NCBI GenBank assembly: GCA_034667225.1
Contig: JAXDKG010000001.1
Location: forward strand, 1-64,000
Reading direction: 5' to 3'
DNA: 64,000 bases
DNA from: DATMER01 sp034667225
Lineage (GTDB): Bacteria > Acidobacteriota > Thermoanaerobaculia > Multivoradales > UBA5704
The notes under the pieces were generated by a model. That model saw only the letters and a program-made list of their open reading frames with translations, made no database searches and was not told the origin of the DNA. Shown one piece after another: positions 40,527 through 49,953 of this stretch (positions are counted from its first letter, which is position 1; the number at the start of each line of letters is the position of its first letter). The translations under genes and the position numbers were made by a program.

Positions 40527-41323
40527 GGAAGCTGGTGAAGCGCGGCCTTGCCGCGGTCGGTTTGCAGGTGAGCCGTGTCTCGGAGACGGTGGTCGTCCCC
40601 CGGCCTCAGCCCGGCCTCGGCCTCTTCTCCTGCCCGGGGATCGACTGGAACGAGGCCGAGGCGGACCGCTTCCTCGCAGGTCCCCTGCGCGAGCACGGGC
40701 TCGAGCCCATCCCCGGCTACGATCCGGCCAACCCGTTCTTCGGACTCGTGGATGCCGCGGTCTGCTACGCCCTCGTGCGGGAGCGGCGGCCTCCGCTGGT
40801 GGTGGAGGTGGGGAGCGGCAACAGCTCGCGGGTGATCCAGGCCGCCCTGGACCGCAACGGGGAGGGACGACTGGTCTGCATCGATCCCGAGCCGCGCCGG
40901 GACCTCGCGGGGATCTGCCACGAGCACCGGCGGATGCCCGTGCAGGAAGTTCCCCTGGAGGAGCTGCGGTCCCTGCCGTCCGGCGCCGTGCTGTTCATCG
41001 ACTCCAGCCACCGCGCGGGCGTGGGGAGCGACGTCAACTTCCTCTTCCTGGAGGTGGTGCCCGCGCTGGCCCCGGGGGTGCTGGTGCACGTGCACGACAT
41101 CTATCTCCCGGAGGACTATCCGGCTGATTGGAACGTGGACCGGGGGTTCCTCTATACCGAGCAGTACATTCTTCACGCGCTGCTCTGCCACAGCCGGGCG
41201 TTCGAAGTGCTCTGGCCCGGGCGCCGGATGGTGCGGGAACGGTCCGTGGAGCTGGCCGCCTGCCTGGGCCCAGGTGCCGACCTTCAACGCCACTGCAGCT
41301 TCTGGTTCCACCGCGTACGATGA
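40523..41323 (+). CDS. SAM-dependent methyltransferase (Methyltransf_24-like)
   Basis: A 266-aa class I methyltransferase. PPLVVEVGSGNSSRVIQAAL (~92-111) is motif I, RLVCIDPEP is motif II, and VLFIDSSHRAGVGSDVNFLFLEVVPAL places the catalytic-side acidic residues. This D-S-S-H pattern is common in cluster-associated O-methyltransferases. The ATG overlaps the previous stop (ATGA). The acceptor is unknown. Confidence 0.8.
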   Translation: MRKLVKRGLAAVGLQVSRVSETVVVPRPQPGLGLFSCPGIDWNEAEADRFLAGPLREHGLEPIPGYDPANPFFGLVDAAVCYALVRERRPPLVVEVGSGNSSRVIQAALDRNGEGRLVCIDPEPRRDLAGICHEHRRMPVQEVPLEELRSLPSGAVLFIDSSHRAGVGSDVNFLFLEVVPALAPGVLVHVHDIYLPEDYPADWNVDRGFLYTEQYILHALLCHSRAFEVLWPGRRMVRERSVELAACLGPGADLQRHCSFWFHRVR

Positions 41324-42378
41324 GCGAACGCATGCCCAAGCACTGGTTTCTGCAGCCTTCCATGGAAGACCCCTTCTACATCTGCGGCGGCTGGCAGATC
41401 TTCAACCGCACCTGCGAGCTGGCAGGGCGGATGCGGGAGACGGAGCTGGTGACCTACCGCTACCGGGAGGCGGGCCACCGCTTCCTGGACGACGTGCCGC
41501 GGTCCGAGCTGAACGAGGGGATCGTCTGGGTCTACTGGTCGGCGCACGTGCGCGAGCTGGCCGAGCGGCTGGCTGACTGCCCGCGCGTCGTGCTCTACGG
41601 CATGAACGAGGACTACGGCCGGCACTTCGGCCAGATCACGCCGCCGCGCTGGCCGATCGTGGCGCTCAGCCGGTTCATCGCCGCCCACTACGCGGTCCGG
41701 GACCCCTGGCGGCTCATCCACCATCTCGGCCCCGTGCTCCACCCGGACGCGGCCAACCGCCGTGGGCCGCGGGACATCGACGTGCTGGTCCACGTGCGCA
41801 AGACCACGCCCTACCTGCGCAACGAGCTGATCCCCGCCCTGGAGGGACGCCTGGCGGTGCGCGTGCTCCGCGACTGGGTGCCGCAGGAGGAGATGCTGGA
41901 GCTGCTCAACCGGAGCCGGACCTACCTCTACTGGGTGCACAAGCAGATCCAGGGGATGTGGATCTACGAGGGCTTCGGCATGCAGCCTCTGGAAGCCATC
42001 GCCTGTGGCGCCACCCCGGTTGCCAATGCCTATGGCGGGCTCTCCGACTACCTGGAGGCGCCGTACAACAGCCGCAAGATCGGCGTCCATTCGCTGGAGT
42101 ACGACGTGCTGCAAATCGAGCGCGCGGCCCGCGAGCATGACGGGGGAAACCCGGACGAGGAGCGGCTGCGGCAGCTCTACGGCGAGGAGCGGTTCTCCCG
42201 CGCGTTCGAGGCGGTCGAGCGCGACCTGCTCTTCTACTTCGAGCGCCGCCCGGCCGGGCCGCCGCAGGAGTTCGACATCGAGCCGCCGCTGCCGCCGCTG
42301 CGGCGCCGGCCTTACGTCTGGCTTCACCGAACGGTCCGGCGATTCTACAAGGAGATGCGGGGGATCCGCCCGCGATGA
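41320..42378 (+). CDS. Glycosyltransferase (GT-B-like)
   Basis: A 352-aa protein. The N-terminal part has FYICGGWQIFNRTCELAGRM, and the C-terminal half reads IDVLVHVRKTTPYL, VLRDWVPQEEMLELLNRSR and YEGFGMQPLEAIACGATPVA (~213-232), an E-x7-E-type nucleotide-sugar site. A basic tail (~335-352) may contact the membrane. It overlaps the genes on both sides by 4 nt. Substrates are unknown. Confidence 0.75.
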   Translation: MSERMPKHWFLQPSMEDPFYICGGWQIFNRTCELAGRMRETELVTYRYREAGHRFLDDVPRSELNEGIVWVYWSAHVRELAERLADCPRVVLYGMNEDYGRHFGQITPPRWPIVALSRFIAAHYAVRDPWRLIHHLGPVLHPDAANRRGPRDIDVLVHVRKTTPYLRNELIPALEGRLAVRVLRDWVPQEEMLELLNRSRTYLYWVHKQIQGMWIYEGFGMQPLEAIACGATPVANAYGGLSDYLEAPYNSRKIGVHSLEYDVLQIERAAREHDGGNPDEERLRQLYGEERFSRAFEAVERDLLFYFERRPAGPPQEFDIEPPLPPLRRRPYVWLHRTVRRFYKEMRGIRPR

Positions 42379-43106
42379 GCGACTACGCGGACCGTTACTA
42401 CGACACCCTGGACGCAACCTCCCTGCGCTCGGCTCGGAAAGTAGTGCCGCGGGTGATGGACCTGATCCACCCGGCGCGGGTGGTCGATGTCGGCTGTGGC
42501 CGGGGCGGATGGCTCCGTGTCTTCCTGGAGCACGGGGTGACCGAGGTCCTGGGGGTCGACGGCGACTGGGTAGATCCCACGGGCCTGCACATCCCGCTGG
42601 AGAGTTTCCGGTCCTGGGACCTGCGGCAGCCCCTGGAGATCGCCGGCACCTTCGACCTCGCCGTCTCCCTGGAGGTCGCCGAGCACCTGCCCGAGGCGCA
42701 GGCCGACGGGTTCATCGATGCGCTGACCCGTCTGGCGCCGGTGGTCCTCTTCTCCGCGGCCATCCCGCATCAGGGTGGCGTGGGGCACGTCAACGAGCAG
42801 TGGCCGGAGTACTGGGCGGAGCGCTTCGCCCGCCATGGGTTCGTGCCGGTGGACGTCCTGCGCCGCGAGCTCTGGGACGATCCCGACGTGGCCTGGTGGT
42901 ACTCCCAGAACCTGCTGCTCTTTTCCCGCGAAGCCGAAGCGTCCGGCCCCGTGCTGCGCCTGGTGCATCCGCGCCACTATCTGATCAAGATGGAGGAGCT
43001 GCGCAACCGGTCTGAGCCGGAGCGGATGTCGCTGCGCACGCTCTTCGCCCAGGCGCCGCAGGTGCTGCGTCATACCCTCAGGCGGCGCCTGAGGCGCGGG
43101 GGCTGA
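42375..43106 (+). CDS. SAM-dependent methyltransferase
   Basis: A 243-aa class I methyltransferase: RVVDVGCGRGGWLRVF (~35-50) is motif I, VLGVDGDWVD is motif II, and FDLAVSLEVAEHLPE (~94-108) is motif IV. A basic C-terminal tail (LRRRLRRGG) ends the protein. The ATG overlaps the preceding stop. It probably acts on a glycan or lipid-linked intermediate. Confidence 0.82.
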   Translation: MSDYADRYYDTLDATSLRSARKVVPRVMDLIHPARVVDVGCGRGGWLRVFLEHGVTEVLGVDGDWVDPTGLHIPLESFRSWDLRQPLEIAGTFDLAVSLEVAEHLPEAQADGFIDALTRLAPVVLFSAAIPHQGGVGHVNEQWPEYWAERFARHGFVPVDVLRRELWDDPDVAWWYSQNLLLFSREAEASGPVLRLVHPRHYLIKMEELRNRSEPERMSLRTLFAQAPQVLRHTLRRRLRRGG

Positions 43107-43109
43107 TCC

Positions 43110-43991
43110 GTGTATTCGCTGCTCATCGCCACGCGCAACCGCCGCGAAGACCTGCTGCGGACCCTGGAGGTCATGGCGCCGGCCTTCCTGCCCGGGCACG
43201 AGGTGCTGGTCCTCGATGACGCTTCGGAGGACGGCACTGCCGAGGCGGTCGAGGTGGGTTTCCCGGAGGTGCGGCTCCTCCGGCACGCCTCCCGCTCGGG
43301 CTACATCGCGGCGCGCAATGAGCTCCTGGCTGCCGCCCGTGGTGAGCTGGCGATCAGCCTGGACGACGACGCGGAGATCGCGAGCCCCGGCTCTTTGGAC
43401 CGGATCGCGGAGCTCTTCGAGGCTCATCCCCGGTGCGGTGTGGCCGCGCTGCGCATCTTCTGGGGCCGGTCGCTACCCTCCGAGGCTTCGGTGGAGGAGC
43501 CGCCGCGGCGGGTGCAGTCCTTCGTCGGCTGCGGGCACGTCTGGCGGCTGGAGGCGTGGCGCTCGCTGCCCCCTTATCCCAGCTGGTTCGAGATGTACGG
43601 CGAGGAGGCCTTCGCCTCCTGCGAGCTGCTGCGCCGCGGCTGGGAGGTCTGTTATCTCCCCTCGGTCCTGGTCCACCATCGGGTGGATCTCGGGGACCGG
43701 CCCGCGGCCGAGCGCGCCTGGCGCTATCGCCGCCAGCTCCGGGCCGGGCTCTTTCTCTCTTGCCTGTTCCATCCAACCCGGCTGCTGCCGCGCCACATTG
43801 CCTACGCCTTCCGGGAACAGGCGAAGCGGCTGCCGGGGAGCGACCGCCGCCTGTCTGACCTCGTCTGGACGGCGGCTGAGCTGGCCCGCCACGCCCCGCG
43901 CCTGCGCCGGGAGCGCCATGCGCTCTCCGCGGAACAATGGCGGCTGTGGCAGTCCCTGGACCCGGCGGTCGTCTACTGGACGCCGGGATGA
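43110..43991 (+). CDS. Glycosyltransferase family 2
   Basis: A 293-aa GT-A enzyme, GTG start. YSLLIATRNRREDLLRTLEVM is the nucleotide-binding strand-helix; LVLDDASEDGT and ISLDDDAEI (~85-93) carry the metal-binding DxD. A second acidic segment, WFEMYGEEAFASCELLRRG (~155-173), holds the catalytic-side ED-like residues. The basic/aromatic C-terminal part (~195-293) suggests membrane association. It is an inverting sugar transferase by family. Confidence 0.87.
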   Translation: MYSLLIATRNRREDLLRTLEVMAPAFLPGHEVLVLDDASEDGTAEAVEVGFPEVRLLRHASRSGYIAARNELLAAARGELAISLDDDAEIASPGSLDRIAELFEAHPRCGVAALRIFWGRSLPSEASVEEPPRRVQSFVGCGHVWRLEAWRSLPPYPSWFEMYGEEAFASCELLRRGWEVCYLPSVLVHHRVDLGDRPAAERAWRYRRQLRAGLFLSCLFHPTRLLPRHIAYAFREQAKRLPGSDRRLSDLVWTAAELARHAPRLRRERHALSAEQWRLWQSLDPAVVYWTPG

Positions 43992-44971
43992 CCTCCCTCT
44001 CCCTGATCATCTGTACCTACCGCCGGCCGGCTCCGGTCCGCCGGTTGCTGGAGGCCGTGGCAGCCCAGATCCGGCGGCCCGACGAGGTGCTGGTGGTGGA
44101 CGCCTCGTTGGAGACGGACACTGAAGAGGCCGTCCGGGGCTTGGGCGTGATCTACGAGCGCGTGCCGCCGGAGGAGCGCGGGCTCACTCGCCAGCGCAAC
44201 TGGGGCATCGCCCGCGCCCATGGGAACCTGATCGCTTTCCTGGACGACGACACCGTGCCGGAGCCCGGCTACTTCGAGGAGATCCTGGCCTGCTTCGAGC
44301 GCCATCCCGACGCGGTGGGGGTCGGCGGCTACATCTCCAACGAGGTGGACTGGCGCCGCGGAGGAGGAAAGCCGTCCCTCTCGGTTTACCGGAATGGCGA
44401 GTGGGAGCGCCGCGAGGACTTCCGTTGGCGCCTGCGCCGGATCGCCGGCCTGGACAGCTCTTCAGAGCCGGGCCGGATGCCCGCCTCGGGCCACGGACGC
44501 CCGACCGGTTTCGTGCCCCCGGATGGCGCTGACCACCCGGTCGAGTTCTTCATGGGCGGGGCCGCGGCCTGGCGGCGGGATCTCTTGGAAAAGGTGAGCT
44601 TCTCTCCCTGGTTCCAGGGCTACGGCCTCTACGAGGACATGGACTTCTGTCTGCGCGCCAGACGGCACGGGAGCCTCTGGCTCTGCACCCGCGCCCGGCT
44701 GGCCCACCTCCACGACGTTGCCGGCCGGCCGCACCGCTTCCGCTACGGCGAGATGGTGGTGCGCAACGGCTGGCGGGTCTGGCGCCTGCGCTGGCCGTCT
44801 CCGCCCTGGGTTGACCGGAGCCGGTGGTGGGCTACGACCCTGCTCCTCGCCGTCTGCCGGTTGGGCGACGCGGTGCGAGGTCCGGAGCGGACCGCCGCCT
44901 TGACGGAAGCGCTCGGCCGCTTCTGGGGTTCCGTCACACTGCTCTGGGACCGACCCGAGGGGGACGCGTGA
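43988..44971 (+). CDS. Glycosyltransferase family 2
   Basis: A 327-aa GT-A enzyme. SLSLIICTYRRPAPVRRLLEAV begins the fold, LVVDASLETDT follows, IAFLDDDTVPEPGYF (~87-101) holds the DxD, and FQGYGLYEDMDFCLRA (~214-229) holds the ED motif. It is the second of three consecutive GT2 genes, all overlapping by 4 nt. Confidence 0.88.
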   Translation: MTSLSLIICTYRRPAPVRRLLEAVAAQIRRPDEVLVVDASLETDTEEAVRGLGVIYERVPPEERGLTRQRNWGIARAHGNLIAFLDDDTVPEPGYFEEILACFERHPDAVGVGGYISNEVDWRRGGGKPSLSVYRNGEWERREDFRWRLRRIAGLDSSSEPGRMPASGHGRPTGFVPPDGADHPVEFFMGGAAAWRRDLLEKVSFSPWFQGYGLYEDMDFCLRARRHGSLWLCTRARLAHLHDVAGRPHRFRYGEMVVRNGWRVWRLRWPSPPWVDRSRWWATTLLLAVCRLGDAVRGPERTAALTEALGRFWGSVTLLWDRPEGDA

Positions 44972-46461
44972 ACCTCGTCCGTCTCCCTCTCGATGGCCAG
45001 CCCTCGGCCGCCCGCGAGCTGAACCGGCTGGCCCGGGCGCATCCGGACGCCTGGATCGCCTGGTACGACCGGCGGCTGGAGCCCTGGCTGTCCGATCCGG
45101 AGTCCTGGCCGGGACTCGCGCGGCACGACCTGGAGGTGCTCCACCTGGGCTGCTTCCAGCGCACCGACCTCATCGCCGGTTCGCTGGGGCTCGTGGACTT
45201 CGACTCGCCGTGGCTGCTCCCGGGTCCACGGGACCGGCGGTTCGCCACCTGGCTGATCTCCCCGGCCGCGGGGATCGCCAAGGCCGCTGCCGTCCGGGCA
45301 GTGGCTCCGGACCGCACCGGGAGCCTCGCCGGGTTCCTTTTCGAGCTTGGGGTACGCGGCGTCCGCCATGGGCTGAGCCCCGTTTCGGAACCGGCACTGC
45401 TGCAGGGCCCCGTATCCGAGGAGCTGTGGGACCGCACTCCTCTCTCCGATGACGACCTCGCCCGGCTGATCCGCCTCGGGTATGGCCGCAAGTGGCTCGG
45501 CTTCTGGCTGCTCGCCCGGAGGCTCTCCGAGGGGGAGCTTTCGCCCGCCACGGTGGGGGCCGCCCTCCGAAGTTGGACGGGGAAGGAGCCCCGCAGAGTG
45601 GACGAGCAGGCCCTTTCCTTTCCGGTGCTTCCGCAGGAGGATTCCGGCGAGGACGTGGATGCCCTCATCCCCACCCTGGGCCGGCCCGAGGCGCTCCAGG
45701 ACGTTCTCCAGGACTTGGGGAGACAGACGGTGCCGCCGCGGCGCGTGATCGTGGTGGACCAGGGGGGCTCCACCCCGAAGCCGGAAGGGGAGCATCCTTT
45801 CGAGCTGGTCTTCCTTTCCGTGAATACACCGGGCGTCTGCACGGCGCGCAACGCCGGCCTGAGGGAGGTGCGATCCGAGTGGGTCCTGCTCCTGGACGAC
45901 GACGTACGGTTCCAGCCCGGGTTGATCTCCTACCTGCTCCGGATGGCCCGGGGCTGGGGCGTGGAGGCGGTGAACGCCGCGGTGCACCTCCCGGGGGAGC
46001 GCGTCGGCTCACAGGGGCCGAGGCCCTGGCCGATGTTCGCCAGCGGCGCGTCTCTCGTCTCGGTTCGAGTGCTTGCGGAAGCCGGCGGCTTCGACGAGCG
46101 GCTCGACGGCGGCTATGGCGAGGACTATGAGCTGGGCATCCGCCTCCGGCTGGTCGGGGCAGGAGTCCTGTACGCGCCGGGCGAGCCGGTGCTGCACCTG
46201 AAGCTGCCCGCGGGCGGCTTTCGCCAGGGCAACCCGCTGCCTTGGCTAGATGATCCGATCCCACCGCGGCCATCGCCGCCCGTGCTCTACTCCCGGCGCA
46301 AGCACCACCCGCTGGCCATGCAGGACGGCTATCGCCTGTACTACACCCTGAAACGCCTGGGCGGGAAGCCCCTCCATGTCTGGCCTTTGGAACTCAGGAC
46401 GATACGCCGCCAGTGGGAGCGCGCCGAGTGGTGGGCCGGCCGGATGGCGGAGAGCTCTTGA
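44968..46461 (+). CDS. Two-part protein with C-terminal GT2 glycosyltransferase domain
   Basis: A 497-aa protein, GTG start. Residues ~1-225 form an uncharacterised N-terminal region (ELNRLARAHPDAWIAWYDRR, FLFELGVRGVRHGLSPVS) that looks like a degenerate GT-A domain or acceptor-binding part. Residues ~230-450 are a clear GT2: VDALIPTLGRPEALQDVLQDL, VIVVDQGGST, VLLLDDDVRFQPG (DxD), GGYGEDYELGIRLR (ED). Twice the length of its neighbours, it may be bifunctional or carry a vestigial first site. Confidence 0.78.
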   Translation: MNLVRLPLDGQPSAARELNRLARAHPDAWIAWYDRRLEPWLSDPESWPGLARHDLEVLHLGCFQRTDLIAGSLGLVDFDSPWLLPGPRDRRFATWLISPAAGIAKAAAVRAVAPDRTGSLAGFLFELGVRGVRHGLSPVSEPALLQGPVSEELWDRTPLSDDDLARLIRLGYGRKWLGFWLLARRLSEGELSPATVGAALRSWTGKEPRRVDEQALSFPVLPQEDSGEDVDALIPTLGRPEALQDVLQDLGRQTVPPRRVIVVDQGGSTPKPEGEHPFELVFLSVNTPGVCTARNAGLREVRSEWVLLLDDDVRFQPGLISYLLRMARGWGVEAVNAAVHLPGERVGSQGPRPWPMFASGASLVSVRVLAEAGGFDERLDGGYGEDYELGIRLRLVGAGVLYAPGEPVLHLKLPAGGFRQGNPLPWLDDPIPPRPSPPVLYSRRKHHPLAMQDGYRLYYTLKRLGGKPLHVWPLELRTIRRQWERAEWWAGRMAESS

Positions 46462-47546
46462 ACCGGCTGTGCATCGTCAGTCACGTGGTCCACTACCGTC
46501 ACGGCGGTAAGGTCCACGCCTATGCCCCTTATGCCCGGGAGATCGAGGTTTGGGCCGACCTCTTCCCCGAGGTGCGGATCGCGGCGCCCTGTGAGGACGG
46601 TCCGCCGCCCGGCGATACGGCGGCCATCGATCGGGGCAACGTAGAGATGGACCCACAACCCCGTGCAGGTGGCGACTCCCTGGGTGCCAAGCTCCGGCAG
46701 ATTCTGATGCTTCCAATGATGATGGCCTCGATGGCGGGGGCCCTGCGGAAGGCCGACGCCGTCCACGTCCGCTGCCCGGGGAACCTGGGCCTTCTGGGCG
46801 TGGCGATGGCGCCGCTCTTCTCCCGCCGGCTCATCGCCAAGTACGCGGGGCAGTGGCCGGACTGGAACGGCGAGGCTCGGACGGTCCGGCTGCAGAAGGC
46901 CCTGCTGCGCTCCCGCTGGTGGCGCGGACCGGTCACGGTCTACGGCGAGTGGCCGGGCCAGCCGGCTCATGTGGTGCCGTTCTTCACGTCCGTGCTGGAC
47001 CGCGGGCAGATCGAGCGCGCCCGCCGGTCGGCCTCTTCCCGCAAACCGGCGGACCCTCCCCGCGTCCTCTTCGTGGGGCGGCTCTCCCGGGCCAAGAACG
47101 TGGACGTGCTCCTGGAGGCCTTGAACGGCCTCCCCTGCACGATCGTGGGGGACGGACCCGAGCGGGCGGCCCTGGAGGCGCGTGCTCCGCAGGCCGTCTT
47201 CGCGGGCGCCGTGGACTTCGACCGGGTGCTGGGCTTCTACGAGATCCACGACATCCTGGTCCTGGCCTCGGAGACGGAGGGGTGGCCCAAGGCGATCGTG
47301 GAGGCCATGGCCTTCGGGTTGGTCTGCATCGGGTCCGACCGCGGGCTCATCCCGCAGATCCTGGGAGAGGGACGCGGTCTGGTGGTCCAGCCCCGCGACG
47401 TGGAGGGCCTCGCCGCAGCGCTTCGGCGGGCCGCGGACCCGGTCGAGGCCGAAGCCATCCGAGCCCTGGCCGCCATCTTCGGGCAGCGCTACTCGCTGGA
47501 GGATCTGCGGGAGGCGCTGCGGGAGGTGATGGCCAAATGGTGGTGA
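46458..47546 (+). CDS. Glycosyltransferase family 4
   Basis: A 362-aa GT-B enzyme from TTG at 46458 (TTGA overlap). NRLCIVSHVVHYRHGGKVHAYAPYA opens it; VLFVGRLSRAKNVDVLLEAL (~197-216) is the donor-domain strand, and ASETEGWPKAIVEAMAFGLVC (~270-290) is the E-x7-E motif. It overlaps the next gene by 10 nt, both reading through the same ATGGTGGTGA stretch in different frames. Confidence 0.85.
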   Translation: MNRLCIVSHVVHYRHGGKVHAYAPYAREIEVWADLFPEVRIAAPCEDGPPPGDTAAIDRGNVEMDPQPRAGGDSLGAKLRQILMLPMMMASMAGALRKADAVHVRCPGNLGLLGVAMAPLFSRRLIAKYAGQWPDWNGEARTVRLQKALLRSRWWRGPVTVYGEWPGQPAHVVPFFTSVLDRGQIERARRSASSRKPADPPRVLFVGRLSRAKNVDVLLEALNGLPCTIVGDGPERAALEARAPQAVFAGAVDFDRVLGFYEIHDILVLASETEGWPKAIVEAMAFGLVCIGSDRGLIPQILGEGRGLVVQPRDVEGLAAALRRAADPVEAEAIRALAAIFGQRYSLEDLREALREVMAKWW

Positions 47547-48583
47547 GGCCCGGCGTCCTCCACCTCGTCGACACCCTCGAGCCCGGCGGGACCGAGCGGG
47601 TGGCGGTGAACCTGGTCAACCATCTCTCCCGGGAGCGCTTCCGGCCCTTCCTCGGCACTACGCGCCGGGAGGGAGCGCTCGCCTCCGAGGTGCTGCCCGG
47701 CGTGGGCCGGCTCTCCCTGAACCGCTCCCGGACGCTCGACCTCGGGGCGCTGCGCCGGCTGGCCGCCTTCGTACGGGAGAACGAGATCTCCATCGTCCAT
47801 GCCCACTCGTCGTCCCTGTTCCTCGCCGCGCTTCTGCCCGGAGTGCGGATCGTCTGGCACGACCACTTCGGCCGCTTGGCGGCGGAGCGTCCCGCGTGGC
47901 TCTGGGGTTTTCCAGCCCGCCGGGCGGCAGCCGTGGTGGCGGTCAGCGAGGACCTGGCCCGGTGGTCCCGCGAGCGCTTGAGGGTCGAAGCTGTCTACCT
48001 GCCCAACTTCATCCCCGAGGTACTCGCTGGACCGGTGCCGGACCTCCCGGGGACGCCGGGCTTGCGCGTGGTCTGCGTCGCGAACCTCCGGGCGCAGAAG
48101 GACCATCTCACCCTTCTTCGTGCCATGGCCCGTGTTGACGCGCACCTGCTCCTGGCCGGCGCGGATGTGGAGCCGGCCTACGCGGCGCGGGTGAGGGAGG
48201 AGGCGTCCGCCCTTGGAGACCGCGTTACCTTCCTGGGCTCGCGGTCCGACATCCCGGACCTCCTCCGGGGTTGCGACGTGGGCGTCCTGTCCTCTGCGTC
48301 GGAGGGGTTCCCTCTGAGCCTCCTGGAGTATGGCCGGGCGGGACTCGCGGCCGTGGCGACCCGGGTGGGGCAATGTCCTGAAGTGCTGGAAGGGGCGGGC
48401 ATCTTGGTGCCGCCGGGAGATCCCGGCGCACTCGCGGACGCCCTGCTCGCCTTGCTCCGCGATCCGGCCGGGCGAAAGGAGCTGGGGGAGCGGCTCTGCC
48501 GGCGAGTCCGGGAGCGCTACTCCGCGTCCGCCGTGATGGAGCAGCTCGAGGCCGTGTACCATAAGGTTCTCGGATCAACCTGA
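47537..48583 (+). CDS. Glycosyltransferase family 4
   Basis: A 348-aa GT-B enzyme: VLHLVDTLEPGGTERVAVNLV at the N terminus, LRVVCVANLRAQKDHLTLLRA (~174-194), and the E-x7-E motif in SSASEGFPLSLLEYGRAGLAA (~253-273). ATG at 47537 lies before the previous stop. The close match to the canonical GT4 layout makes the class secure; the donor is unknown. It overlaps the polymerase-like gene by one base. Confidence 0.87.
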   Translation: MVVRPGVLHLVDTLEPGGTERVAVNLVNHLSRERFRPFLGTTRREGALASEVLPGVGRLSLNRSRTLDLGALRRLAAFVRENEISIVHAHSSSLFLAALLPGVRIVWHDHFGRLAAERPAWLWGFPARRAAAVVAVSEDLARWSRERLRVEAVYLPNFIPEVLAGPVPDLPGTPGLRVVCVANLRAQKDHLTLLRAMARVDAHLLLAGADVEPAYAARVREEASALGDRVTFLGSRSDIPDLLRGCDVGVLSSASEGFPLSLLEYGRAGLAAVATRVGQCPEVLEGAGILVPPGDPGALADALLALLRDPAGRKELGERLCRRVRERYSASAVMEQLEAVYHKVLGST

Positions 48584-49953
48584 TGGACCCCCGCCCGATC
48601 CACGCCGTCGCTTCCGCGCCGCCAGCCCGCCCGGCAGGCCGTGCTTCGTCGATGAGCCTGTCGCTGCGGGACCGTTACCTCCTGCTCTTCCTGGCGCTGC
48701 ACGCTCCCATGGCCATCGCGCTCCGCGCCATGGCGACCGTCCCGCGGTTTCACGCTCTCGGGGTGCTGGGCCTCGGCGTCTGGTGGGCCACGTTGGGCCG
48801 CCGCCCGGGCTGGGCGGTGGCCGCTGCCGCCTACATCGCCGGCGCCGAAATCCTCTGGCGCATGACCGGGACCGGACTGTTCTGGGAGTTCGGCAAGTAC
48901 AGCGCTACTCTCATCCTGCTCCTCGTCTTCATGCGCCTTCCCGCCCGCCGGACCACCTACTGGGGGGCGCTCCTCTACATAGCCCTGCTCATCCCGTCGG
49001 CGCTGATCACTCTCCAGGAGGTAGGCCCGACGCTGGCCCGGGACGCCATCAGCTTCAACCTGTCGGGTCCGTTCTCCCTGGCCGTGGCCGCTCTCCTCTT
49101 CTCCAGCATTCAGGCGGCCGAGATCGACCTGGAGCTGGTGATATTCGCCCTGCTGGCCCCCACCCTGGGCGTGCTGGCGGTCTGCACCTACGCCACGCTG
49201 ACCGCGGGCGCCATCCGCTTCTATGCCGAGTCGAACTACGTGACCAGCGGCGGCTTCGGTCCGAACCAGGTCTCGGCACTGCTCGGCATGGGCGCGCTGC
49301 TGTCGCTCCTGCTCGCGCTCCAGAGTGCGCAGGCCTGGAGGCGTGCGGCCTTCGTGGGCCTGACCCTCTGGTTCCTGGTGCAGGGCGTGCTCACCTTTTC
49401 CCGCGGCGGCGTGCTCAACGCGGTGATCTGCATGGGCTTCCTGTTGATCCACCTGGTACGGCAGCCGAAGGTGCGGGTCATGGCGCTCGCGGTCCTGGTG
49501 CTCTTCACGTTCCTGGGCGCGGCGGTGATCTTCCCGCGCCTGAACGCGTTCACCGGCGGCGCGCTGCAGGAGCGCTACTCCAGCACCTCGGGCGGGATGC
49601 GCCAGACCTTGATGGAGGAGGAGCTGGTGCTCTGGAAGGAAAACCCGGTGCTGGGGGTGGGCCCGGGCATGTCCAAGTACTATCGCGCAAGTCTCCTGGG
49701 CATGGAGGTGGCGTCCCACACGGAGTTCACGCGGCTCCTTTCGGAGCACGGGACGTTCGGATTGCTGTCTCTCCTGGTGCTCGTGGCGATCGCCGGCCTC
49801 GCCTACCTGCGGGCGCCGTCCGCGCTGGAAAAGGCCTGGGTCTCGGCCCTCTCCGGGTGGACCTTCATCGAGATGAGCCACTCGGCCATGCGGATCATGG
49901 CCATTTCGTTCCTCTTCGGCCTTGCCGTGATCCAGTGGAGGCGGCGAGACTGA
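48583..49953 (+). CDS. O-antigen polymerase/ligase-like membrane protein (Wzy/WaaL type)
   Basis: A 456-aa integral membrane protein with roughly 11-12 hydrophobic helices. The large hydrophilic loop near ~320-385 carries QERYSSTSGGMRQTLMEEEL, WKENPVLGVGPGMSKYY and SHTEFTRLLSEHGTFGLL, the Wzy_C signature with GVGPG and the His of SHTEF. It would polymerise lipid-linked repeats or ligate the finished chain. With Wzm/Wzt encoded in the same cluster and no Wzx flippase seen, ligase or a hybrid role is as likely as classical polymerase. Confidence 0.87.
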   Translation: MDPRPIHAVASAPPARPAGRASSMSLSLRDRYLLLFLALHAPMAIALRAMATVPRFHALGVLGLGVWWATLGRRPGWAVAAAAYIAGAEILWRMTGTGLFWEFGKYSATLILLLVFMRLPARRTTYWGALLYIALLIPSALITLQEVGPTLARDAISFNLSGPFSLAVAALLFSSIQAAEIDLELVIFALLAPTLGVLAVCTYATLTAGAIRFYAESNYVTSGGFGPNQVSALLGMGALLSLLLALQSAQAWRRAAFVGLTLWFLVQGVLTFSRGGVLNAVICMGFLLIHLVRQPKVRVMALAVLVLFTFLGAAVIFPRLNAFTGGALQERYSSTSGGMRQTLMEEELVLWKENPVLGVGPGMSKYYRASLLGMEVASHTEFTRLLSEHGTFGLLSLLVLVAIAGLAYLRAPSALEKAWVSALSGWTFIEMSHSAMRIMAISFLFGLAVIQWRRRD

